Shown: positions 33,012 through 46,200 of the stretch, piece by piece
Numbering within the stretch: the stretch's first letter is position 1
How the letters are laid out: every line of letters starts with the position of its first letter
Assembly: GCF_901709675.1 (NCBI RefSeq)
Contig: NC_051103.1
Coordinates: 3,953,501 to 4,017,500, forward strand
Direction: 5' to 3'
From: Syngnathus acus
Taxonomy: Eukaryota; Chordata; Actinopteri; Syngnathiformes; Syngnathidae
Length of the DNA stretch: 64,000 nucleotides
Translations under genes and position numbers: made by a program
Notes under the pieces: model-generated
Seen by the model: only the letters and a program-made list of their open reading frames with translations
The model's database searches: none
Told to the model about the DNA's origin: nothing

Positions 33012-33030
33012 CTCTCCCTCTGATTGGCCT
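33012..33030 (-). promoter_or_regulatory. dlx4b: CCAAT box in the dlx4b upstream region
   Basis: Plus-strand CTGATTGGCCTT reads AAGGCCAATCAG on the minus strand, about 250 bp upstream of the dlx4b ATG. No TATA box at the expected distance is clear, so the start site is not fixed. Confidence 0.35.
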
Positions 33031-34429
33031 TCAGCCGCAAACTGTCACTGGAGCTCGAGGAACCTCATTAACATGCGCTAAAACGCGGCTTTGCACGGGC
33101 ACGCACAAATGTGATCCAGGAACCTCCTTCTATACAATAGCAAAAGATGAAATCATCTACGTCGTGTCATGTGCTGACTGACAGAAGTTCGAGTCCACAT
33201 GCGTCCAAATAGCGCCTCAAGCGCACAACGAATATGAGTATTCTTTATTGGCTATTAATATTTTATTGAATAGAAATCCCGCAGGGGAAATTGCTATTTG
33301 AAGTGAATATTTGTAACCGCGGGTATTTTAGTAAAGGGACAAAACAATTCGATTCATGGAACTCAGCACGAGACAAGACATTAATCGAATTAACGGCATA
33401 AAATCAAATGGAATGTCCTGATGTTAGCTTAACTATTTGTATTTTGCTATACATTTAATCTTTTTTTTTTTATGCTTTTAAATGGATTTTTTTCTGCAGA
33501 CGGAATTTAAAATCGTTATATTAAAATCACTATAGCCAATCGGGTACCATTAAAAACAACCGATAATTTAGATTCCACAAACGAAATAAATTACTAATAT
33601 CCGCCTTGAATAGCTACAATAAATATCTGATAAAATTTAGCAGTTTTGTTTTTGCATTTGTTTCCCTATGGTAGGCCTTGGCGACATTTTAAATGGCAAA
33701 ATGTTGCGTAATTTCGGAATACACGCGCCGTATTTGCAGCTTCAGGTAACAAATACATGCTAAATGCATTTATTTTCATACGTGTTTGTTTGTTTTTTCA
33801 ACCACACCATTCCCGTAACGGGAGAAAAAAAAAAATCGTGGCAGAATTACAAACGGACTCGCTGGCTTGCAAATACGTCACGCAAAAAAAAACAAAAAAA
33901 AGACTAAACACGTAGTCCGTGTGCACTAAATGACAACGTTTATAAAATAAATAAACAGTGATGGGGAAATTGGGAAAACGCGGATGTGGCAAAAGAGGGT
34001 GGGAAAGTTGTGCAAACTCAGCAAAAAAAAAAAATGGCACATACGCAAACAGAGGATATGAGTGTAAAAAAACGGAATCTTCAAAACAAAAGTAATCCTG
34101 TGTTCATAAATGGGCAAATGGAAGAAAACACGGGGAAAAGCCTATTTGTACATCAAAATAGAGCCATCATGTGTTCGCGCCTATGTACAGTAAGATATGG
34201 CCGCATTCTCAAGAGCGTTTGGTGGGCAGAGCGTTGCTGCCGTGTTGTCCAAACCCATCATTTTGGTCAGGTCCTACTAAAAGTCTGCCTGCAGCCACAC
34301 AGCAAAGGCCTGCTGGGAACTGGAGCACTTCCCCGATCCTCAAAGCAGCCACTCAGCCAAAACAGGCCGCCAGGACAAAGCCACAAATTATTATCATGGA
34401 ACAATTTCATTCACAAGTTGAAATTTTGA

Positions 34430-34640
34430 GGTCCTCTGAAATTAAGTGTTAACACAGATCTATCCTGTCACTGCATAGGAGATGAGATGCCAATAGGAGA
34501 AAGGAATCCAGAACTTGGATTTCTGTACCAATTAACTAGAATCCCTAATTAGAAAATAGGGCTATGATGAGCACCATAGACCTGACATTCAAAATGCACT
34601 TAATTTCTTACATGCAGGTCAGTCGTGCAAAAATCTCAAC
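34430..34640. promoter_or_regulatory. Candidate homeodomain-rich regulatory block
   Basis: The block contains CCAATTAACTAG near 34529, CCTAATTAG at about 34545 and ACTTAATTTC near 34600, within unique-looking sequence. Function is inferred from motif clustering and proximity to dlx4b only. Confidence 0.25.
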
Positions 34641-35339
34641 ACCTACAAAATCTCCTAAATTGTGTACGCACGCGCACATAAAGGAGGACGGGAGGCCCTG
34701 GCAGGCTTGTAATTACGTCTGTACAAGGAGCCAAGAACAAAGACGGGCCCTGCAGCCATGGGGCGAAGGGATGGGTCCACGCCATGTCTCTCTTAACACA
34801 AACATTTTCTAACCAGTCAGCGCTCCCGAACCTAGCCCAGACTCGGTGGCGTCTCCTCCACGAGTCCTGCGTTGGGGCGTGTTCCGCGCAGGTGTACACT
34901 CATACACACACGAGCTGAGTTTTTCCGTCATGTGTCTGTGACGCAGACTGACAACATTCTTTGTGCATTCCCAAACAACTGCAGCAGCTCTGATCTTCCA
35001 CGCTGGCACGTCATGTTTTACAAGCTCGTCGCAGGAGGAGACCCACGTGGAGTCATGAGGCTTCAAGATGGCGGACACAAATGGAAAACCTGATCTATGC
35101 GACGGACGAAGAGTCAAGGGTCAACAGTAACCACTCTTCCGTCCTTATTGGGCACAACAGAAAAAAATATATACTGGGTGACTAACATGTGCAATGATCA
35201 ATTTATGTTGTGGCCCTATTTAATTAAAAATAATGTGTTGTAATATTTTTGGTTGCATGCTTGACTACATTTTGGTAGGACATGATTTAGATTCATTGGT
35301 TGGACTTGATTAACTAAAAAATAAATAAAAAATACTGTT

Positions 35340-35510
35340 ATAAAGTGGAACTCGTGTTAAGCTTGTGTTTTAATTGACTCATTTACATAATGACTGCCAG
35401 ACAGCATCATCGCCCGGTGTCAACTTTTAATTGATTAGTTGAATAGAGGGCTTCTGGAATCAATTAGGCACAATAAGCTTGTGCAATAATGAGCATAGTG
35501 GTGTCACATG
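35340..35510. promoter_or_regulatory. Candidate homeodomain-site cluster upstream of dlx4b
   Basis: TAATTG occurs at 35371-35376 and 35428-35433, the latter in TTTTAATTGATTAG. CAATTA occurs at 35461-35466, followed by TGCAATAATG. Three Dlx-type cores in under 100 bp, 2.6 kb from the dlx4b start, suggest an auto- or cross-regulated enhancer. This is inference without conservation data. Confidence 0.33.
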
Positions 35511-36179
35511 GTCACGCGTATTTTAAACGGCGACAATTAGAGAAATTGCATCGGGTCGACTTGGTGCCAGTTCTGACGACGGGGATCTTGGCGCGCTCGC
35601 AAACGGTTTGCAATACGGCTGACGGACAGGCGGTGATACAGTAGTGGTACTGTTTTGTGTTACTGTGCTTGCTGGAGTGTTGCTGCACTAATGGTACCGC
35701 CTCATGCACGCATGCTCCACATCTGGAACAGAGAAACCAGTCTGGGTCCACGCTGGGTGTTTACTGCTCATTTTTTTTGTTTTGTTTTTTTCACGCGCTT
35801 CACAAAATCTTGCCAAAGCACACATTCCAGATTCACCAGCTCAGCATGGGGGGGAAATATATATGCTATGTTTTTCCATTGTAAATCGTGGTCACAGTGC
35901 CAAGAGGGTTGGGTAGAACAAAAAAAAAAACAAAAAACAAAAGCTGGCATGCATCACTCCTAACAAGGGGAGGGGGGGTAACAAAAGTGTGACCCAGAAT
36001 CCTGCTTTAAGGCCTGCTATGGTTTATGGGTGGCAGAGGGGGTCTGGGTGAGGGCATCATGAGACAATAGTGATAAGTTAATTACGAAGGAATATTGTGT
36101 CCCTATCATCTGGCAAAATAAAATACAAAAATATTAGAAACACCTTGCAGTATAATTTTACCCCACTGTCGATTTTTCA

Positions 36180-36332
36180 TCATTACCTATTCCCCGTTTC
36201 TTAATATTTATATTTTATATATTTTTATATACATTTTTAAATATTTTTTATATATATTTATATTTTATATATATATTTATATTATATATATATTTTTTTG
36301 TTTTTTTTGTTTTTAATATATATATATATATG
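36180..36332. repeat. AT-rich low-complexity tract
   Basis: The tract is runs of TATATTTTATATAT-type sequence with a T-rich segment, immediately left of the MITE at 36333. It may have been a favoured insertion site for an element that targets TA. Confidence 0.9.
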
Positions 36333-36506
36333 TACCGTAATTTTCGGACTATAAGTCGCGGTTTTTTTTCATAGTTTGGGTGGGGGGGCGACTTATACTC
36401 AGGAGCGATTTATATACATATATATGGGGTTTTTTCACTTTTTTGGGCATTTTATGGCTGGTGCGACTTATACTCCGGTGCGACTTATAGTCCGAAAATT
36501 ACGGTA
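36333..36506. mobile_element. MITE with 26-bp perfect terminal inverted repeats (copy 1)
   Basis: The left end TACCGTAATTTTCGGACTAT continues AAGTCG and is mirrored exactly at the right end (CGACTTATAGTCCGAAAATT then ACGGTA), over 174 bp with no coding capacity. Internal copies of the CGACTTATA unit occur near both ends. Ends in TA suggest a TA target site. The superfamily is not assigned from sequence alone. Confidence 0.88.
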
Positions 36507-38439
36507 TATATAATTTTTCTTTTTTTAAATAAGATAGCAGATGGCGGTGGAAATAGCGAAACCAGCGGATGATTTTCCCGGGGGAATTTCAGAAACAATA
36601 AAACGCGGCTATAGGTCCTGCGAAAGGACCGGTTTACCAGGTCCGAGGATTATCCTTCTGAGGTTACCTGCCCCCCCCTTGGGTAACGTGACCCCCCCCC
36701 TTTGTGGTCCGAAAGCCAACAATGTGCAAGATAAGCGTCAGTTTGAAATGCCAGAGGTGACGAGGATGACAAGTGGAGGAGGAAGGGGGCGTCTGTCTGG
36801 CCTTCTGGACAAGTGACGGTTGTGAGGAACAACAACGGTCCACTTTAAACGGGAGTTGGGAAATGTCAAAACAAGTAGAGGGATCGCACAAATGAAAAAT
36901 CACTCAATGTTTTGACTTCATGCCGAGCTGGGGTGAGGATATATCTTTTGTAAAATATATAATACTAATAAATACGTTCAATCTTGCTGAAGTCACCTTT
37001 CTGTCTTTCCCTCTTGGATGGGAACAAGTTGAGGGGGGATCAAGTTCAGCCGCTGACAACAAGCCTCGTTTCTGTCAAGTGTTAAGTTCCGTTGTAACGT
37101 ACAATGTGACACAAAGCCAGATTCAACTTCACCTCCGATCAAATAACTTTCATAGAGAAACACGGCGAGCTGATATTACACGATGGCTTCTGTGTCTTGA
37201 ACGCTTTTTTTTTTTTCTTCTTCTAAGATGTTTGCAAGGAATACATTTCAAAGCAGTACTCACTAATTTAGTCGAATGTGCTTTGCATTGAATGAAACAA
37301 GATGACGCAATAACATAAACAAGATGACACAACAACATAAACAAGCTGCCTGCTATTTAAATTGCTCTTTTGACCCCTGACCTGGACGTGCGCCTTTAGC
37401 TGCAGCTTCAAGGTGTTTAACCTTGTCATATTAAAGAGTTTGTCACTGGAGGGCGAGATGACCGAGGCCAAGATGGGCCGGGGATTTCGTTTTTTGTTTT
37501 GACGTCACCGTTTTCTCGAGAAGCGTCACACTGAAAACATGACGCCAATGAATGACACATCACGTCAGCCCTCTCGGCGAGGCGACGGTTTGAGTCTGAG
37601 CAAGCCCGTTTTGAGAAAGGCGCAGCCTCCCGTCAGCTCGGGGCCCAAGATTGATGGGCAGGAAGGAGCTACCTGAGGCAGAGATCAAAGTCAGACAGGA
37701 TACATACGCCTTGACATTTAACTCTTTCATCTCCAACCTTTTCTACACGAGTCACGACCTCTCACCTGTCTATCTGCTTGACCTCCCAGTGATGAATGCT
37801 GAAGCCTATTGGGCTATGAAAAGGTGATTTTGCATGCCAATGGGGGGGAAAAAAAAATATCCAAGGCTTAGCAATCCTTAACATGACTCCTTTGAAGAAG
37901 CGCTGGAAAATACAACTCCACTCCAGTCCTGTAGGTGGCAGTAATGTGCATTACTGGAGTGTGATCTTAATTTCACAGCAGCTTCACTTGCTGAAAAATA
38001 AATTTGAAAAATGTAATTGAGTTCACCGATACAATCCATGAAAATGAATGTGAATATTTGTTATTTTAAATATCCAACAATATACAACAATAAACTGTCG
38101 ATTTAGATTTAGCAGGATTTTGTAAACTGCTTTACCTCACTAGAGTTGCTTATGTTCTGGTAATTCAGCCTTAATGATCAACATTAAAATACAGCAGTAT
38201 AGTTTCATTCCCAATAATATCAACTTTAACATGAAGCTGCAACTTTAACACTGTGCCTAGCTAGATACTAAAATAGTAAAAACGGTATTTAAATGATTCA
38301 ATTAGCATGGTAGCAAGGTCAATAAAATACTTACCTGAACAAATGCTTGCAAACAAACCGATGTCAAAAATCAAATGCAATTGTGCTGCATGCCAAAGTG
38401 AAATTATACATGTCATTCTTCTCCTTTTGAATACATTTT

Positions 38440-38960
38440 AAAGCCGAGTATAATTGAAGCGCCTGATCAAACTAAGAAAAACGAAATCTCGGCGTGGGGT
38501 TTTCCTCGCCGAGGAGGCTTAGCAGCGGAGGGCTATTTGCATTCCAGCAGTGAGAGTGAGGACAATTAAGCCATTTCCCCTCCAATCTATCTCCCTCCAG
38601 CCAGGCAGCCATATCCAGGCAGCCCGGCACATCAATGGAAAGCGCAGCTGCTCGGCCCATGTGTGCCAGGCTGCGAGATGGAGGAGAGAAGATTGGGGTT
38701 AAAACCCTCCTGGCCCTCAGATTGGCTCCATACCTGAGTCAAAGTGCAGATGAATCAACAGCTGTTGCCGGGCGAAGAAGGGAAACGGAGCTTCTAACCT
38801 CATATGGGAAAGCGGCCAATGCTGCTTGTTTCCCCGACAGCATGGGCAAGGATTTTGCATCATTGGAGGGGATCATTGGAGGCGGTTTCAGTTTACCACC
38901 ACGGGCGCTCCCAACTAGCCACTCCAGAATCAATTAGCCAAATCGCATTTCACCAAAGTA
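38440..38960. promoter_or_regulatory. Candidate conserved non-coding block
   Basis: The block has low-repeat composition with TATTTGCAT at about 38535, GACAATTAAGCC at about 38560, CATATCCAGG near 38609, and a TCAATTAGCC near 38930. Overlapping open frames on both strands look like chance products of low stop density. Treated as regulatory by inference only. Confidence 0.25.
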
Positions 38961-41900
38961 GCTCCGTTGTGCCTCGGACCGCTCAGGCCCCTCGGGTGTC
39001 AAAGAGCCCGGCTTAAAGGTACGAGCGGCCAGCTCGGCTTTAAATCGTGTGGGATTAGACTAAACAAAAAGCCACAGAGGCCCAGACACACCAATAATAG
39101 GGACAAACTTGGATCCAAATGGCAGGTGCTCAAAACTTAATCTCACGGGCCTCACCGGGTATCGCTTTCAACCGTACCCGGCAGCGAAGAGTGTCCTGAA
39201 CTTGGACGTAATCACAGAAACATCTTCGGAACAAGGACCTCCACCTACGCTAAGCGGCCCTCGCCCGGACCAGGTGATTAATCATTTACATGTGTAATTT
39301 GGAACCGGTGTCAAAACAGAAACTGTATACGTGTTCTACGGACTGCCACCAGACTTGGCGGAAAACAAGTTCAACAGGGAGAGGAAATAGCGAGACAATA
39401 AGGCAGAGATATTTTTCTGCCACCCACGAAGAGAAGCGCTTCTTAAATTGTCGTGTCATGCTAGCGTGTTTAAAACTAATCTGCGGCGTTACAAACGGCT
39501 CCGGAGATAAAAAGCTGCGCCGTCAAAGCGAGCTGGTGTTTATTTAGCTTTTAAAAAAAAAAAAAAACTTCCTCAAAGCAAAAATACTGAGACGACACGT
39601 GGCGAGTAAAGCTCATCGCTGATGGTGAGCAAATAAAGCTTGGCTTCATAAATACCTTCAAGCGCACGGGTCAAGCGACTTTTGTTTTCCTCAAGTGGCT
39701 CAATGGCCTTCTAAGGTCATGACAAAGGATTACAAAGTAAAAACAAACACAGCGGAAGGAGTTGCTTTGAATACACTCAATGAAAGTACAAAGGACCCTT
39801 ATGGAGTCAACCTTGAACGTTATTATTAGGTCAATCAACTTCCTTAAACACTGACAAATATTTGGGGGTTTGTTCCTGCTACCTGACATTTGATTCTACG
39901 TGAACTTTTTTTTATTCAGGGTTCCAAGTTAGCCAGATCTTTCCCGCAGTTAACGGGCGTGTTTAAAGGTGGGCACGGGAATGCAAAAAAAAAATACCAG
40001 TGCCCAATAATCCACCTGTCACCTGAGGGGGATAGGTGTGGTGCTGCAGGCTCTAAGGAGGGGATATGTGCAGGCTACCGTGACTTATGTGGACTCATCT
40101 GGCCGCCACCTCAGCGCCCAGAGGGGGAGGGGGGTGTTTAAAGGAGCCTGTCTGGGACGTGAGTTTAAAGTTTCTCGACGCTGAGTGGCTGAGCTTTGAA
40201 GAGGCAGCTCTAGTAATGAATTGACGTATTGTCTCCTCGGAGGGAGAAGAAGCCTCTGGGTGGGACATCACATCAAAGGCTCCGATTTTATTACTTATAG
40301 CATCAGTTCAGGTATGCAAGTGGACACAGTGAAGCGCAAAATGTGACCCCTAATAAGGATTTAACATGGGACTAATTGAATTGTTGGGTGGGTGGGTTAT
40401 TGCCTCAGTACATATTTATCATTGTTGACATATTTAGACAAAAATAAGACAATGAATAAAATGTCACGTACCTTTCCTGGTTGAGCTTCAAATCTCTGAG
40501 TTTGAGTCAGTGATGCAATGGCATTGCTCTTCTTCTGAAAAGAAAAAAAAAGAATCAAGTAAAACAGGATTGTTTTAATAATCGACGACACGGTCAATTA
40601 TTTTTGAAATAATCAATGAATGGAATTCATTTAAAAAACTGGACCTCATTTCAAATTGACAGTTCAGATAATGCAACAACAAATTATTATTCAGTTCATT
40701 ATAATTCAGGTTTGTCAGAAAATAAGACTTTCTAATATTTCTAATCAAATGAATTGCAATGAATGTAAATGATGAATTTTAAACCTGCAGGAAATCACAG
40801 ATGGATTAAATGTTGACACCCCTTTTGCTGTCCAAGGGGCGGTGAGGCATCACAGACCACCACCCCGACCAACCGACACAATCTCCATACTGTATGTGCT
40901 GGATCGCCTTACGGTGGGAACACTCGCTCTCTCCCTTCTGCTTCTCGCCAGCTGTGAACGCTGCTAAGTCAGCCAGGCGTAATGTTCTAATTGTCATGTT
41001 CCTCTGCTCCTCGTCAGCCACAATGCACGTAGAGAGGTGAATAGGAGCCCTGGCAAACTGGGTGGATCTGAGATTATTTCCACACCTGTTCCTCCGATTT
41101 TGGTAATCTGACCGGCTTTCCTGTGTCACACTTCAATTTGGAACATCATTTTGTATAATCCTGCACAACCAAAATTCTTAACACATACATTTCTATTGCT
41201 TGCCAATAGATAAATAAAATATTTTTAAAAAAAATCCCCTGGTCTCAATTAGCCATGATGACTTACCTAAGGGGATCTTGTGTTCAAATAAACCATTGTA
41301 ATTTTTGCCAGGGAGGCAAAATAATTGATTTGAGGGCCCTGAACCACAGAGCAATTACTGACCACTTATTTCTGTTTGTCAGGTACGGCATCACGGTTTT
41401 CAATAAAACAAGTCGAGGGGAAAACTAAAATGTACCTTTAGGGATCGTGTCTCCCTTTGGGAAAATCAAACTGGATTGAGCTTGTCTGCAGAAGACATGA
41501 TTTTTTCGCTGCCTCAGAATCTTTTGTGCCATTCTTGAATGGTCATTTTTATGCACGAAATCTCAGGCGATCAAAAAATTCTCAATATAAGAAGAAAATC
41601 ATTTGAGCGACAACGTTTTTCGAATATCTCCTTATAAGTCAACGAAGCTCTCAGCATTTCGTCGGACGTGACCGGCGTCGGCATTGGTGCGCTTCCTGTG
41701 GGTTTGTCCGCCAGTCTGGCCCGTGACGAGATCTCACGATAAAGTTTGGGCCCGTTTTCCCTACAGCTGCCTCCTCCGGTCGGTCACATTAACTTGGAAC
41801 TCATTAGTCATAATCGGCTCCCTGTAGGCCAGCCTTGAATAACCTCTGTCTGGCAAAAAGCATCGCTCCAAACGCTCCAAGCGAAATGTGCTTGACCCAG

Positions 41901-43191
41901 ATACAAAAAAACACTTATCTGATGCATGGAGGTTTGGAACTTTTCCTGCATGGAAGTAGATTACAGATCTTGCTTGTGAGAACAAAACTGCTGCTTTGCA
42001 AAAACTGCACATACACTGGGTGGGCTGTTTTGCAATTAATTGATAAACACAAACCAATGCATAAATCCACTGATAAAATGGTCTCTCATTTCCACAAAGC
42101 CACAGAGGCAAAGAGATGAGCAAGCAGTAACGGGAGGTTCGCAATTGACTTGAGGAATTTGGTCTCGCTTCACGGTGACGTGACCAACTGGTAGCGCTAA
42201 CGCCATCGGAATGACTGATCCATCCCGCTCATACCGAAACAAGGAAAACAGTACTTCAAACATCCATATTTCAGTGACAGCAAGCTCCAGGGTAAAACAA
42301 CCCATTTACCTGTAATCTGTTTTCAAAGGCGCCTAGGAGGAGCAAGGTGGGCCCGTAACCACGACAAAGCCCGTCTAAGGAGAGCTCTGCCTTAGGAGAC
42401 TCTCAAGTGTTAAAAAATAGAAAGACGAGAGGTTAGGTGAAGCTTCAATTGACCACAGCTTGACCTCATTTGGCTGCATCCCTTCAGGCTAACGTTGTTG
42501 TCATGTTGCTCGACACGAGAGTTACGGAAGTGTACGACATGCTTCTACCTTCCTGCTGTATAAATGGATTGTTGGGTCAGAAGGAATGTTGCATTAAACC
42601 CAAGCAACAATGACCACCAACAAAAGCAAAAGAACCAAACCCGACTTAGGTACCGCCCCCTGGACATACAATGCCGTTGCGTTACCTCAATACTCAACCT
42701 GCCCCTCCAATTCGACCCAACCCTTGCCCCCCTGCCAAGCCAAGAATGCTGGAGGACAGTGACCTTTTCACCCAAGAAGTCCCACCATGGTTTCTCAGGA
42801 AGATTATCTCGGGGAAAAGGTACCAGGTGTAGTACTCAATCCTGGTTGGAGAGTATTCCAGTATTCTGGAGGTGGACCAGATGCCAAATTAGGAGAACTC
42901 ATGTCTTGGATGTCATGATGTATTGAAACAACCTTGCAAGCTTTTTATCTTTCACTGGTTTGGCCATCATTCAAAAATGTGAAACCAATTTTGTAGTGAG
43001 GCAGCAGGTTTCTATTACCAGCCCTTCCAATATGAAGAACCAAACTCGGTCTCGTTTAAGGGGCTTTTCCTCAATGGTAGCAGAGATCACAAACAAAAAC
43101 GAGGCACTGGGTTTTATTTCCAAGTTCCATTGACTTCTGTGTTGTTGTTGGACTGATGCCCAAAAGCGTTTGGGAGGCTCCTATGAGGACG

Positions 43192-43210
43192 GTGCCACAG
43201 GGGGCGCCGT
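43192..43210 (+). promoter_or_regulatory. CTCF-like site, forward
   Basis: GTGCCACAGGGGGCGCCGT closely fits the CTCF core (CCACNAGGGGGCGC). The orientation is forward, like the motif at 45573-45590. Predicted by eye. Confidence 0.45.
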
Positions 43211-44186
43211 CAGGTGTGTTCTGCCCTGCTTAGGTGCTCATCAGGTGGCTCACGACAGATGTCCAGGTGGCAACAGTGATCCAGGACTGGGGGCCCCAAT
43301 TTCCCCAAACGCACACATATGCACATTCCCAGGAGGTATGGCTCGAGTCAGATTCGCCGACATAGGATTGCGCAATTTGAAGTGAGGCTAAGTCTGCTGG
43401 CGCACTTTACGTCTTGCCATTTTATTGACGTAGGGAAAAATGCAAAATCAGCACTTTTGCTATTATCATTTCTGAATTCACATCCCTTTTATAGGTGGGT
43501 GGTGGCAAACAAAGTCTTTTACGAAAAGGCCGAGACGTAACAATCTACTGTACAGCTGCCTGGCACATTGAAGGATTACCTCAACCCCATAAAATTGCAG
43601 CAGCGGTAGAAGAAAAGCAGCATAGATAAACAACAGCAAAAAGTGATTAGAAAAGCTCCTGAGACACTCGAGAAATTAACATCTCGCCAACAGCTGGGTG
43701 TTACCTCAACAGACCAAAACGAAAAGCAAAAAAAAAAAAATCTTTCCTCCATTAAGGCTTTCACAAAGCATAAAGTTTGAAATTCCAGTGCTGGGATAAA
43801 AGACTAATCCAGGGAGCTCAGTCGTGATAACCAAAGTTAGCAACCATTTACTGCAAAGTGTTGCCAGATGCTTCAACAGCACAACTAGCGCTCGATCCTA
43901 TCTTGGCTTTTAAGTCTTCAGATAAACAAGCCTGGGTTAGCGATGGGATATCAATCATTCCCATTAATATTTCAACGAATGGTTGCGCAAATAGTTGCAC
44001 GAGGGCAAAAAAAAAAAAAAGTGCAACGAGGTTATAAAAAGCCTCCGGCTTCTTCTATTGGCACGGCGCCATGAACATACATTAAAACGCTGAAGCTGCA
44101 AAAGCCACCTGTTGCTAACGTTATCTGACATCTTATTTGATTTATTGCGGGTGATAAGAAAACATGTACGTCTGTTATTCCATATT

Positions 44187-44487
44187 TACCGTATTTTCCG
44201 CACTATAAGGCGCACCGGATTATAAGGCGCACCTTCAATGAATGGCCCATTTTAAAATTTTGTCCACATGTAAGGCGCACCGGATTATAAGGCGCACCTT
44301 CAATGAATAAAACTTTGTCCATATATAAGATATATACATTTGGCCCGCGGGCCGGACTTTGGACACGCCTGCTGTAGTGGCTCAATATTGGTCCATAAAT
44401 AAGGCGCACCTGATTATAAGGCGCACTGTCGGCTTTTGAGAAAATTGGAGGTTTTTAGGTGCGCCTTATAGTGCGGAAAATACGGTA
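44187..44487. mobile_element. MITE with 30-bp perfect terminal inverted repeats (copy 2, related to copy 1)
   Basis: The left end TACCGTATTTTCCGCACTAT continues AAGGCGCACC and is exactly inverted at the right end, over 301 bp. Internally the unit GGCGCACCGGATTATAAGGC plus CGCACCTTCAATGAAT occurs twice (from about 44210 and 44275). The ends share TACCGTA-TTTyCG-ACTATAAG-CGC with the element at 36333-36506, so they belong to one broad family. A fragment of a different element appears nested at 44341-44371. Confidence 0.88.
44341..44371. mobile_element. Nested hAT-type element end within MITE copy 2
   Basis: GGCCCGCGGGCCGGACTTTG followed by GACACGCCTG resembles the 3' end of hAT-type non-autonomous elements (TTTGGACACnCCTG terminus). 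Only this end is seen, so it is a truncated remnant. Confidence 0.35.
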
Positions 44488-45572
44488 CTTGGAAAATGAT
44501 CTGGCAAATACTTTTAAGAATATTGCTAATGTGCGCACGCTTGTAACTTAAAACATTTGCATCTCAAATCCATTCGATAAAATACAAAGCCTTAACGTCA
44601 GTAGTGGCAGTTCCTATTGAAATTTCTTCAACTTGCGTTTCAAGTTTTTATTTTTATATGGACCGTGAAACAGGTGCGCTTTTTGAATTCCCCGAAATCA
44701 TTTATGCACTCAGGAAACATCACATCAGAGCTAACTAGCAGGTCTGAAAAGAAGCAAAAAAGGCATTGTTTTCTTTCACTCTGGGATTTGTTTCTGCAGG
44801 AAGTTGCAGCTTTGTGCGCATCGAGGCACGATGGAAACCTAATCCATCAGGGAAGATCGAGGCGGGTGGGCCCGCGGTGTCTGATACTGGCCAGACGCCT
44901 CGGTGACAGCTCCTGCTTCGGCACTGATGCACGTGTTACCCGGCAACAGAGGGCCAAAAGGGGACAGAGCCACAAAAATGGAAGAAAAACAAATCCCGCA
45001 AATGAAACATTCATGAAAATTCCCAAACCATATGGCGAGTGATATAAGAAATGATCTGCATCACATAACTTTATTATTGAACAGATTTTTTTTTTTTTTT
45101 ACTCGTCGCTGCTAATTCTCTAACGGCTCGGTAATCGTCAGATCGAATGTCGGCAGTGGCAAACAGAAGCATGCGCTCTCTTTGTGCTAATCCACACAAG
45201 CGGCTTCCTACTCCAATCAAACCTTTTGTAAACTTCACAACTCGTGCGCCGCCGACACCTCGGCTGCTTTATTTCAAACCACCTTCAGACCACAAATAGG
45301 CCTAAATCGACTCAATTACTTAGTGCCTCTTTAAATACTTGGAGCGCATTTACTGATCCTTTCCAGCAACGGGTTCTGTGATGATGTGCTCTTCTTTATT
45401 TGATTTCCGCTTTCGAACAGCCATTACTGGGTCACATGATATTAGATACCAATATTGGATTTTTCTTGTTTGGGTTTTTACTGACATCAGCAACATTAGA
45501 TTTAAAAAAAAAAAAAAAGAATCTTAAAGTTAAATACAACTGAACTATACTTACACAGCAAGTCTTTTAGGT

Positions 45573-45590
45573 ACCACTAGAGGGTGCCAT
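45573..45590 (+). promoter_or_regulatory. CTCF-like site, forward
   Basis: ACCACTAGAGGGTGCCAT fits the CTCF core CCACTAGAGGGCGC with one visible departure. Predicted by eye. Confidence 0.45.
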
Positions 45591-45939
45591 TCCGACTTTG
45601 TTTGGAATTGAATTTTTATTCTGTGTTCGTGCAACCTAATCTGAATTTTTGTGAAGGAAACGTTGATATTTACTTCCCTATTTTTACATTGCTGTATTTT
45701 TGCAAAAGGTGATTTTAAAAAAAATCATACGACATTTTTCTAATATTTTGTATTGTACACATTTATTTGTACTACATTAGACCTAACAAGTCTGGATCTC
45801 ATTTCTTATGAATGATGCTATTTTCACGCATGACGCATTTTGATACGAACCCCTTCAAAGTTGATTACCGCTGAGCTTCGCCAATATTAAATACAGAAAT
45901 AGGAGAATATAGTCGATGAAATTCAACACTTCACCCATT

Positions 45940-46200
45940 TCAGCCCGCATTGGTAATAATGCACACTTGTGCCATCCCGTCGCAGCACTGAGAGACAGTG
46001 AAGGTGACAGACGAGCCCGTGCTCCGAGTGGGCCGGCATATGGGAGCAATCAGCGAAAGTGGGGGTCTGCCGGCCCAACGGTAATTAGCACACGGCCTCA
46101 TGTTCATGTTTCTTATAATAGCTCAACACAGGCCGGTGTGGACTAAAAATAAACAGGGCAATTAGGGGCGGTGAGGAAGGTCGTCATTTCAGGGGTGTGA
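45940..46200. promoter_or_regulatory. Candidate conserved non-coding block with TAATTAGC and MEF2-like motifs
   Basis: GGTAATTAGCAC at about 46080, CTAAAAATAAAC near 46143 (MEF2-like) and GGGCAATTAGGGG near 46157 lie in unique sequence with GC-balanced flanks. Enhancer function for dlx4b is a guess from motifs. Confidence 0.27.

Larger units (their letters stand above)
32774..36332. other. dlx4b upstream flank, no gene seen
   Basis: The first few hundred bases are the dlx4b 5' UTR and promoter. The rest is non-coding by inspection, with homopolymers at 33460-33470, 33822-33834 and 34024-34034. Two blocks rich in TAATT/AATTA cores (34430-34640 and 35340-35510) and one at 35980-36120 stand out. 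AT-rich simple sequence begins at about 36180. Confidence 0.55.
36507..44186. other. Gene-free interval between the two MITEs
   Basis: This is 7.7 kb with no convincing exon. A CTCF-like GTAGGTGGCAG occurs at 37931-37941. A GC-balanced, unique-looking block spans about 38440-38960. Cardiac/E-box-like CACCTG motifs occur near 40013-40024. A CTCF-like reverse motif is at 42652-42665 and a strong forward one at 43192-43210. Confidence 0.5.
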
